Source: Aquila chrysaetos chrysaetos
Taxonomy: Eukaryota; Chordata; Aves; Accipitriformes; Accipitridae
Direction of reading: 5' to 3'
NCBI RefSeq assembly: GCF_900496995.4
Contig: NC_044008.1
Location: 4,998,453 to 5,062,452, forward strand
DNA: 64,000 bases
In this document: positions 55,301-64,000 of the stretch, piece after piece
Position numbering within the stretch: position 1 is the first letter of the stretch
Layout of the letters: every line of letters begins with the position of its first letter
Made by a program: the position numbers and the translations under genes
Notes under the pieces: generated by a model
Database searches by the model: none
Seen by the model: only the letters and a program-made list of their open reading frames with translations
Told to the model about the DNA's origin: nothing

Positions 55301-58184
55301 ATATGGGAAAATTGAATCTTCTTCAGGGTTTTTTTTTGTTACCTTTTGAACCTGCTTTCTAACACACACAATTGTTTTTTGATATGGTTGCTTAAATACT
55401 TCCATGCTTCCCTTATGCTTAGTAGTTGCTTCTCTGCCATGTGTTTTTAATAAGCACTTGTAAGAAGTCGTCCTTTTTAGTACTTACCGCTTGCTAATCA
55501 CATCTGTACAGATTTTTGGAAGTTAAAAAGATCACGTGCAGATCTAGCAAAAGACCTTTTCCTATCGCAGTGATAAACTGGACTAAACTTTCACCCTGAG
55601 TATGTGACAGTGCTGGTGTCAAGAGGTGCACACTGAGCAAGGTACTCAGAACACCTCCACAGAGCCCCAGTAAAATGGGGTAGATGTTGTGGTGCATCTT
55701 GCAGTCCTTTGCCTCAGGTTGTCCATCTGGGAAACCTATTGCAGTGTTTTCCCTGCCTGTATACTTGGTTTTTCTTTCAAGGGAAACTGGACACAAGCAC
55801 GGTGTGTGTCCGTGCCTGTCGGTATGCTTTCCAGGTCTAGGCAATGCACACCTGGGAGTGAGTGCTCTGAGGTTCACCACGAATCCCCCTGTCCTGCAAA
55901 CAGCACAGCCAGTGATTTCAGGAGTGCCTGGGGAATAAATATGCTGTACTTCTGGGCTTGTTGAAAAGTTTTCCCCAAGTTTTTCTTTTTAACTGGCTGT
56001 CCGACTTGTATCTGTTAAGTCTTGACACCTTAGAAAATGGTTCAGTAAGTTCAAAGGTATCTTTGTAGTCTGAAGAACAACTACAAGTGACAACACAAAA
56101 TTTCTTAGCTGTGTCAATTATCTAAATTTAATTTTTTAAGGAAAAACACTCTTCAGCCTGCCTAATAACTATAGGGGTCTCATAACTACTCCAGAGTGGT
56201 GATATCCTACTTTAATTATGTTTTTGTAAGTCTCCACATTTCTCTGTCCCTAGAGTCTGCAGGGGAAACTAGTGTTGCACTTGTACTAGATATTATACAA
56301 ACACAAAATCCGAGATGGTTCCTGTTGTATGGAGTTCGCGTTCTAAATACAGACGGACAAAAGAGGCAATAACTTGGTCTGATCTCCCTTTTAGCTGTGG
56401 AGAGAATTAAAACACAAGCGACTTGCCCAGAGTCACACAAGAGGCCAGTGTTACGGAGCTGAGAATCAAAACCATAATCTGAGTATTACCCTTATCTTCA
56501 CCACAAGACTAAGAAGAGAAATTCTAGAACAAAATTCTTATTTTCTAAATGTACCTGCAGGCGTAAGTTGGCTGGGTGTTTGAATTCATCCAGTGATGTG
56601 AGAACCAGCCTGCTCGACTGCTTCGGCTTCAAGATAAACCAAGAAGAGATTAGGTTAAAGGACAAACAAAAGAGCATCCCCCCTGTTCTCCAAAGCTGGG
56701 GCTTCACAATAGTGTTTGTGTTCCTTCAATAAGCACGGGCTGGTTTTCCATAATTACTTTTTAAAGTAAATCACAGCTTATCATCATGTAGGGATGTAAT
56801 ATCTTCATAAGCCAACTATACAGAACTTCAATAATTCAGTATAATTTTACTGAATTAAAAAAAGAAAACCCAAACATTTTTGGGGTTTAAGGCATCTTTT
56901 TTTGTGTTATTGTTACTACAAAAGGTTAGGATGAGACTCAAAGTGGTGCCTTGGCTACCAAAGCCAGGTGTCCAGTTCTCCCTCCGGAAGCCTTCAGAGG
57001 GATTTCCCTCTGTCAGGTCAGGGAAACTGAGGCACATGGAGGACTTCTGTGCTGTATAGTTTAAATCTTTGAGCCAAATTATATGTGTAGAACAAACTGC
57101 ATCCTCACTTGGACTGTTTTCTTGGAGGTCATATCAAATAAAGATCCTGACTGCTTGGCCAGTGGTGTTTCACTATACTTTTTGTAAGGAAAAAGATTTT
57201 TGCTGTAGAGTCAAGCTTAAATTGCACCCCAGGAAATCAGCCCCTGAAGTTTAGTATAAAATATTCTCTTCTCATCAGACTGCTACTTAATATTCCTGTG
57301 TTTCATCCGGGAGATACATCTAACCAGTAGGTAAAGTGACTCATAGTTTATGAAGCCTGTAGATTTCATCTGGTGGAAAGATATTATGTGAAGTATTTTT
57401 GTTATCAAGAGATACACGAGATACCTTCTCTTTTTGTTACCCATAAACTACAGTTGGTTCAACAAAATGAAATTGTTCCTTTTCTGGGTTGAAAAAAAAT
57501 GTTTGGTCTGTTACATGCTGGTAAAGGGGCACTTTCTGCATATTAAGGTCTTGTTTCATTCATTTGAATTTACATTATGAAATTGAAAACTATTTTAAGT
57601 GGTGTTGCGTGATGTTAACTGACTGTTGCCAGGTAAAGCTGCCTGTTTCTGCTCCCTAGGTTTTGCTTGATTTGCTTCTTGAGGTGCAGTTCTTTAATGG
57701 TATGAATAGAAACAAAGTGATACGGGTCGAAACAAAATGCTTTTAAATGAGAGCATGTTCTTAGCCTGAAATGTCGTGTCGTCCGATGAACAGTATACCT
57801 GGTAGAACTATGGGGCAGTAATCTCCCTTACCGGTGGTGAGCTGTGGTAGATTGAAATCTCTAAGGGTAGATCTGCGGGTCGATTTTTTTTAAACTGGAT
57901 TTTTGCAAAAACATTGTTCTTTTGTTGTTTTTTTGTTACAGATGGCCGCACAGATCCCATTTTGGATGATGTAGGTGATGCCTTCAAGCTTATGGGGGTT
58001 AACCTGCATGAGCTAGAAGATTATATACACAATATTGAACCTGTCACTTTCGCACATCAAATCCCTTCGTTTCCTGTCAGCAAGAACAATGTCCTGCAGT
58101 TTCCCCAGCCGGGAAGTAAAGATGCGGAGGAAAGGAAGGAGTACATCCCTGATTATATGCCACCTATTGTCTCCTCTCAAGAAG
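46142..58184 (+). CDS. TAF3: TAF3, TFIID subunit 3 (first two coding exons)
   Basis: TAF3 is a TFIID subunit that pairs with TAF10 through a histone fold and reads H3K4me3 through a C-terminal PHD finger. Coding exons here: 46142-46307 and 57942-58184, giving 136 codons plus one base. Exon 1 begins MCETYSRWLLRVSVAQICQA; exon 2 reads GRTDPILDDVGDAFKLMGVN, then LHELEDYIHNIEPVTFAHQI and ends PPIVSSQE. The histone fold covers about residues 5-80 across both exons; the rest is the conserved linker before the acidic region. Identity to human TAF3, as remembered, is very high over this stretch, and synteny agrees. The large Lys-rich middle exon and the PHD finger are right of the window; none of the later ORFs up to 64000 resembles them. 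GC-rich start in a CpG island. Confidence 0.97.
46560..46933 (+). repeat. G-rich degenerate minisatellite, left part
   Basis: Variants of GGCTGTGGGGCAGTGCTG recur every 40-60 bp (near 46595, 46647, 46741, 46770, 46852). It starts soon after TAF3 exon 1 and continues beyond the solo LTR. Confidence 0.75.
46934..47498 (-). mobile_element. Solo LTR (endogenous retrovirus, ERVL-like), intact ends
   Basis: A 565-bp unit bounded by TGTC...GACA with related inverted ends (TGTCATGGTTTAACC / GCTGAAACCAGGACA) and flanked by the 5-bp direct repeat GGAGG (46929-46933, 47499-47503). A 5-bp target duplication is usual for ERVL-type elements. Read on the - strand it has a TATATAA box (complement near 47222-47228) and then ATTAAA (complement of 47064-47069), the order expected for U3-R-U5. 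It has no internal genes and no second LTR. The - strand start TGTCCTGGTTTCAGCTGAG resembles LTRs common in many non-galliform birds; the family name is not certain. Confidence 0.85.
47504..49780 (+). repeat. G-rich degenerate minisatellite, right part
   Basis: Continues the same array after the LTR with units such as GTGGGGCAGTGGGCC, then a second unit type around ATGTGTGTACAGGGGATGTG (48050-48560), then weaker units. The + strand is strongly G over C. The complement rarely forms stop codons, which explains the long - strand ORFs here. Confidence 0.75.
52632..52716 (-). mobile_element. CR1 LINE 3'-terminal fragment
   Basis: AGAATCATAGACTATCTCAA and GTTGGAAGGGACCTGTAAGG, then the TCCAACTCCCTGCTTCTCGC block, are the complement of the CR1 3' end. 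The copy is truncated after about 85 bp and abuts a TATATATATA run (52721-52732). Confidence 0.9.
56265..56515 (+). repeat. Ancient amniote MIR-like SINE fossil
   Basis: In order: TAGATATTATACAAACACAA (cf. tag-gctgtacaaacac), GATGGTTCCTGTTG (cf. gacagtccctgcc), CGACTTGCCCAGAGTCACAC, GAGGCCAGTGTTACGGAGCT, and CACAAGACTAAGAAG. The same series of blocks is frequent in turtle and crocodile genomes. Only scattered substitutions interrupt it. Confidence 0.65.
57942..58184 (+). CDS. TAF3: TAF3 coding exon 2: end of histone fold and linker
   Basis: Acceptor TTTTTTGTTACAG. Completes Tyr, reads GRTDPILDDVGDAF, later FPVSKNNVLQFPQPGSKDAE and RKEYIPDYMPPIVSSQE plus one base. Donor GTGCGA. Confidence 0.97.
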
Positions 58185-61100
58185 GTGCGAAATTAATCCT
58201 TTGCTTTAAGTTTTGGTCCCTGTGTGTTTGCATATTTGTTTGCATCCTCGAGCAGTTTGAGTTGTGTTGCCCCACAGCAGTCGCTCAGAAAGGACCCACT
58301 GGGTGTTACACAAGCATGGTTTCAAAACAGATAGCAGTGCTGTGGCAAGTTTATTTTCCACTCTTTTACTTTCCTCCGAGATTAACTGGTGTCAAAATAC
58401 ACTGCATCAATACATGTTTCTATAATGCATTTAAATTTTAAGTTTTCAGATAATAATAGAAATGAATGCTTTACATTACCTTTTATGTGTTAGCCTCCCT
58501 CTTAGATATACTGCAAGAGTTTACATAATTTGGTAAAGGTAGAAGAAGGAAGGCTGGCGAGACTGGCACAGCATTCCCAGCTCCTGACAGCTCTTTCTTC
58601 TTCCTTTGAACAAATTTAAAAACAAAACCAAAAACAAAACCAGAAAAAAAAACACCAAAAAACCACCACCAACCAAAAAAACTCTTCCAATTAAAATGAA
58701 GTCAGATTTAAAATAAGGAAGTAAGAATCGGTTAGAGGCACAGTGGTTGCTTTTAATTCTCTTTGCTAATGTTGCTTAGGGTTTCGTCATTTCTGTTCCA
58801 ACTGCTCTCCTTCCCTTTCTTGTGTAAAAGTCCCATGGAGGCAGGGGTTGAGGATCACTGTAACAGTGAAACCAACTATACAAATGCTACGAGCTGCAGT
58901 TAGCCTGAGAATTTTAACAGTGGCAGTGGAAAACGCAAAATCTTTTTTTCTATTTTCAGCTACATGAGACTTGATGGCTAATAAGATAAGCCTTTAAGAA
59001 ACGCAGCCTAGTCTAACTTACCCTTTGAATAGCGAACATCACACGACTATACTTTGTGGGGGAATAAACATATGTAAGCTTGTGGACCGGGTACAAAAAT
59101 CCCAGACAGAAGAACTTTATTTTCCAAGAGAGTTTTACAAACAGGTGCAATCCTCACAAAATACTTACTTAATTTATAATTTCCGTGGGGACAGAATGGA
59201 TGTCATGTTCTGTTATGCATATTCTTCTTTTTTAAGAACTAAGGTCTTAAAGTCTGAACATTGAAATATGTGTTCAAATTCTGCCCAGTGTAAAGATGAA
59301 CATAGCTGGCATCACCTTACTGGGTGAACGAAATCCATTGCTGTGCTGCTACAAATGTCGCATGGTGCAGTTTATCAGTGATTTAGTAAGCTGTAGTAAG
59401 TGTAGGTTCAGTCTTTCATACATCATGTTTAGCTGGATAGATGCAGTTACTATGTGCTCCAGTTAGACTAAGTGAAATTATAGTCAGTAACAGGTATCTG
59501 AAGTGTAAAGGGCTATCAGACACAATGGTTTCAGTGTGTTCAGAAGAAATAGGCTATTTCAAGTAACAGTGTGAGGACTTACTCATGCTGATGTATATTT
59601 CTCAAGCTCTGTAGACCTGACTTTTCTGGTTTCTTTAATTGCATAGAATACATAGTTATTTTATAGATCAATAGCATTTTAATATCTCTTGCCTTAATAT
59701 AACCCAGGAAGTGAAACTGCTGGGTTTCAGTGAAACTGTAGAAATATTTTATTGGATTGATAAGAAGGTACTAAAATCTCCCCTTTGTGAAGTTTGTTAA
59801 AAGGGTTATTTTAAAAATCTAAAAGTGAACTCTCTTAAACTAGGAAGAGACAAACAGAATGTAAATATCATATATGTAGACAACAAGAAAGAAGTAAAGA
59901 GGAAGAAGATGTTGGTAAGTGAATAGGGATTTTGGCTACCCTGTTCTGGCTACTTTCTTGAGACATGTTAGCCTGATTTTTCAGGAGGTAAACAAACACC
60001 ATTCTGTCAGAGAAATCCAGCGTCTTTGAAATGTAACAAATTACCTGGCAGTTTTGTGTTTTGGGGTTTGTTTGGGGGTTTTTTTTACTTGGAAAATCAT
60101 ACTTTAAAATTATGCAAGAAAGATCAAATTCAACAAGGCTCAAAGCAGCTGTAGACAAATATCTGAACACGGGGAGTGAGAGTGTTACAGACTCAGTCTG
60201 GCGATACGTGACATAGAAAGAGAGGCTAAAAATTGAAATGGGGACAGTTGTGCGCTTTTTTTGTATGTAACTTTTTATACTCTTTCTCTTGCAAGTTAGA
60301 TCCAGGAGTTAGATTTTAGCAGTCCTTATAAATAATGTATGAATCCTTTTAACACCCGAAGCAAGAAGATATTATTTCCAAAGTTGGATGAGAACCAGGA
60401 AAACTTCTAATGCCTAAAGCTAGTGTATCAGAAGACCTATAGACACAACTTCAAAAAAATGAATACAACATTTTTTAAAATGGAAATTTAAAGCAAGCAT
60501 TAAATACAACTGCTGAATGCAGGTTTGTAATAGTTGATTTAAAATACTTATAGTTGAGGACATTTTAATTTTGAATTAAGTGTTTTCTGAAAATGCTCTT
60601 TGTAATTTTGTGCCCTATGGGTTTTTTTAGAAGGGGTGAGGTGGATCAAGAAACTCTGTTGTATGTATTTTGTTGTAATTTACTCCAAGTAAAATTTGGA
60701 AGAAAAACTTACCTTTGCAGATTAAAGGAATGCATCATAAAAATAGTGAAGAATTGCAGAAGTTGTTTGAATAGTTTTCAGATCTTTATAGAGTAGAAGA
60801 AAAACCGTGCTGCTACGAACATTGTGCAGTTCATAACATTTGAGTTGCTTTGAGTAGGCAATAAAGATAATTAGTCAGTAATGAAGGAAGGCTTCATGCA
60901 TGTTACGATGTATAATGTAAATCTGTCAGTCACTTAAAGGAACTGTCAGGAAGACTCGTTATGTCCCATTTTATATCGAAGCCTAGAGCACAGCTCATGT
61001 TATGAATATTTATTTACTGATGTGATTCAGAAATTACTAGTGCTGATATATTTTAGCAATAACGTAGCCATGACGGTCCAAGGGTATGAGCAGAACAAGA

Positions 61101-64000
61101 TTTATTGAGAGAGGTAATATCTTTTAATTTTATCAGTTGATCTAATTAGATGTATCGTCTCTGGTGACAAACTGACTTTGCAGGTAATTTTAGCTAGGTG
61201 CTTTAATAAGAAAAAGGGTTTTTTTTTATTGTTTATTTAAAAAAAAAAAAGAACAGTGTTCAGTATGCACCATGACCAGTAGGTGTTGCTAACCTCCTTC
61301 TCAAAAGTCATCTAGTTCTGCACATGTAACTACTTATTTCCACTTACTCTAGAACTGGTGCTGTTGTGTTCAGAGTATACAGTCTACCCAGCAGCTTGTG
61401 TGATGTCTTACTTATCATTGCCAAAGACTTGATAAGAGCAAAAAGTCCCGTCCAGCCTGAGAGGAGCCGTTTCCTTCATATGTACTCAATAGTAAGAAAT
61501 GCTGAAACAGCTCTCCGAATGATTTCTGAAGTTGTTGGGGAAAAGGAGGAAGGCAAATAGGTTTTCAAGATGGGTAATTTGTGTCAGTTGGAAGTTCAGT
61601 TCAGTGGTACAAATTTTGTTCCAAGAAAGCAGAAAATGTTTTCTTGCCTTAAATATGCCGTGCCTCAGTTCAGTAACATGCACTAACTAAATGATCTGGT
61701 GCAGATTCCAAATGCTTGCACTGCGAGGATCTGCATATAAAAATTATATATTTTATAAAACAATCTGACTCAGTATTGCCATGGCAAATGTTGGGTTTTT
61801 AGCAGTATTTTTACAAAGGGCACTGAAGGGATAATTCTATGCCAATGTATCATGATGTTCGCTGTCTGCCTAGTTTTAATTAGTCTCCTTTTTGTTTTTT
61901 GAGTTATTTTAGTGCTCTTGTCACTAAAATGTCATGGTAAACTTGTAAGACAGATTAAAAAAGGAGAAAAAAATAAATTAGTTGCAAAACATGATGGTCA
62001 TGCTTTATTTCTTGTGCTTTAATGTAAAAGAACATACATTTTGCAATAATACATCAACTTCATAGAATTTGTTGATTGCATTTGAAACAAAACAGTACTG
62101 TGCTGAAACTAGGCCAGTTGAGAAAGCCCAGATGCTTTTCCAGAGCTAATAATAATAATCACTGTTACATTTTGTGATAATGTTGAGAGCCCTGGGTCCT
62201 GATGCTTTAAGAACATGTCTCATTCTCCATAATTAAAACAAAGAAAAGCGAAGTGTGAATCCTACACATGCCATGGTAACCTTATTTTTAAGCTTCCTGC
62301 AATGAATTTCTACCTGCACTTGCTGCCTCTTGTTATTACCTTGTTTTTAAATAATAATAATGATTTTAAAAAAACCAAACAATCAAAGAAAAAACAAGCC
62401 ATGTTTTATGTCAACTGCTTTCTTTTTCTGACTTTTTGAAGTTACAGGTAGTCCCTCCCTGTTTCTCTGACTGGAAGACTGAAGAAAACATGTTGCTTCT
62501 GTGTATGCAATACTGTTTATAGTCTATTATATTTACATTAGACCCTCATTCCTCTCTCACACTGTAATTGTGCTGGGGTACATCAGAAGGATATGAGGGA
62601 AAAGACATGAGAGTCTCTTCCCAGTAGTTGAGATTTTTTGTGGGGACAGGGGTAGCTTTTAAGGAGTCAAACTTCCTCCTCAATTCTTGCTTCATTTTTT
62701 TTTTTTGTCTTCTGCTTCATAGCACTTCACTCCCACTTCATAGAGGTTCAGCTCCTTTTCCTTAAAGATGATCTGGAAACAAATGTAATTTTTACCGGGC
62801 AGTAAGTTTTGTGGTCTTTCTTTCCTGATAATGTGTATTCAAGCTATGACATTGTATTTCTGATCATTGAGTCAGGACCAGTTCTTGGCACAGCATACAA
62901 ATTCGGATTTATTTGTAGCCTCTTCTGTCAGAGCATTTTATTTCCCTGGCAGATCAAAGCACAGAATCGTTGATCTTTTTACAGTCCTGCCTTTTCCCCT
63001 CTTTGCTGTTGATGTGATGTTAGGACCTGTTACCCACCAAAACCTGATGTCTGCAGCCACCTGGAAGTGTGGAGACGCAGCTGTCAAATTATGCATAATC
63101 TCAGAACATCTCTAGTTTTTTCGTACAGTGTTAGTTGCTAAAAATCACATTTGAATTGATGAGAATAGAGGGGTGGGGGGTGGTGAAGCAAGGTGCTAAT
63201 CAAAATAACATGATTTTTGCATCTGATATCTAGGGTCTACTGGTGCTAGAATTGTAATTGTATAAAGCATTAAACATCACGGTGGTATAAAGCATTAGTG
63301 TCTAGCTCCGGTGGCTAGATATATCAGATTTTAAAATTGTCACTGGCCCCTCAGTCTAGCAGTGCTTTCTTTGGCCTTGGTCCAGAACTGGATGTAGCAA
63401 GTCTTGGATCTCAGACCAGCGTCATTTCAATCTCTGGTTTCCTCAAGGGTTAAACAAAGCCAATACCTCTTTCTAAATTAGCTCGTGATGGTCTTTAAAA
63501 AGGATACTGGGATATCAACTTTGCCATTTTGACAACAGAGGTCTCGCTGTTGTCGTTTTTAAGCCTTTCTGCCTTTCCCCAGATCTAGTTTAATCCCACA
63601 GACTAACTCTTCTTCACTCTAACAGCTGCACCAATGATCTTTTCAACAGAGCTTTTCCAGTATACTTGGTTAGGAAACCACCACCCATCAACAAACAGGT
63701 ACTGTGTAGTCAACCAGTTTGAAGAGTTAAACCCCTGCCAGACTGTGAACTCTTTGCTCCTGGCTGCTAACCGTGCCTGGTTGCTGAGTATTTGCAAGCA
63801 TCCTTTAGCCGTCCGTGCAGTATGCTGAGTGTTAGACGCTGATTGCTTTTGTGCGAATGAGTCTTCACGTATGCATCAGCCTAGCAAGGAAGAAGCAACA
63901 AGAGAAACAGACAAAATGAGAAAGGCAGCCAAGCTTGAGATGCAGACAGAAGAAAGGCATTGGGAAAGAGCCAATAGGAGAGGCAGGTTTCAAAGAAAAA
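58185..64000 (+). other. TAF3 intron 2 (continues beyond the window)
   Basis: About 5.8 kb, AT-rich, with A- or T-rich patches (58618-58680, 61217-61252, 62692-62706) and one old interspersed repeat (61064-61190). I see no further TAF3 exon; the frame ending SSQE is not continued by a Glu-rich or Lys-rich coding block anywhere here. Confidence 0.65.
61064..61190 (+). repeat. Old sauropsid interspersed repeat fossil
   Basis: GTAGCCATGACGGTCCAAGG, then GAGAGAGGTAATATCTTTTA and TCTCTGGTGACAAACTGAC, resemble an old repeat with the series gtagccatgttggtc, gaggtaatatctttta, gtctctggtgacaagc that I recall from reptile genomes. Family name unknown to me. Confidence 0.5.

Larger units (their letters stand above)
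49781..57941 (+). other. TAF3 intron 1, distal part
   Basis: No exon or RNA recognised. Contents: T-rich tract at 50934-50963, CR1 tail at 52632-52716 with an adjoining AT microsatellite, 17-nt T run at 54852-54868, and an ancient SINE-like fossil at 56265-56515. ORFs of 70-130 codons here carry no family signature. Confidence 0.6.

Noticed and set aside
57914-58441. 175-codon ORF containing TAF3 exon 2
   Set aside because: Only 57942-58184 is coding; the ends are intron read-through.
1-64000. tRNA, rRNA, snoRNA, CRISPR or a new multi-gene system
   Set aside because: No cloverleaf with A and B boxes, no C/D or H/ACA pattern and no regular spacer array was seen by eye; the four host genes and repeats account for the coding signal.

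Overview
The window is vertebrate nuclear DNA and very probably from a bird. It carries several CR1 LINE copies ending in ATTCTATG-type octamers, short introns, sharp CpG islands, and four spliced genes in the order known from other amniotes (human 10p14): ITIH2, KIN, ATP5F1C, TAF3. A solo LTR with the look of LTRs common in many non-galliform birds hints at a lineage other than chicken, but the species cannot be fixed from sequence alone.

Layout. 1-16.0 kb: the 3' part of ITIH2 (+ strand), 13 coding exons from the start of the von Willebrand A domain to the stop codon; the 5' exons lie left of the window. 16.0-17.9 kb: a convergent intergenic gap holding an ancient CR1 remnant. 17.9-33.9 kb: KIN (- strand), complete, 13 coding exons, 390 residues. 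33.9-34.06 kb: a 158-bp CpG-rich gap between the KIN and ATP5F1C start codons that looks like a bidirectional promoter, with ETS, NRF1, ERR and YY1 sites. 34.06-41.3 kb: ATP5F1C (+), complete, 294 residues, with an alternative terminal exon whose inclusion or skipping changes the protein by one C-terminal Asp. 41.3-46.1 kb: intergenic, with a 1.1-kb antisense CR1 and, close to the next gene, a TAF3 CpG island. 46.14 kb to the end: the first two coding exons of TAF3 (+), separated by an 11.6-kb intron. The first 3.5 kb of that intron is a G-rich degenerate minisatellite interrupted by the solo LTR. The rest of TAF3 lies right of the window.

In all three fully traced coding sets the exon phases join without a break: ITIH2 1971 nt, KIN 1173 nt, ATP5F1C 885 nt, each a multiple of three. 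The genes do unrelated jobs: an extracellular hyaluronan-matrix heavy chain, a nuclear zinc-finger protein of DNA repair and RNA processing, the mitochondrial F1 gamma subunit, and a TFIID subunit. Only KIN and ATP5F1C are visibly linked, through their shared promoter.

I found no previously undescribed multi-gene system. The most useful leads are the composite promoter, the one-residue isoform switch in ATP5F1C, a possible truncating alternative exon in ITIH2 with an open 97-codon frame, the strongly strand-asymmetric G-rich start of TAF3 intron 1 (which generates long false ORFs), a small ACGTG-rich inverted repeat, and fossils of amniote-wide SINE-like repeats.
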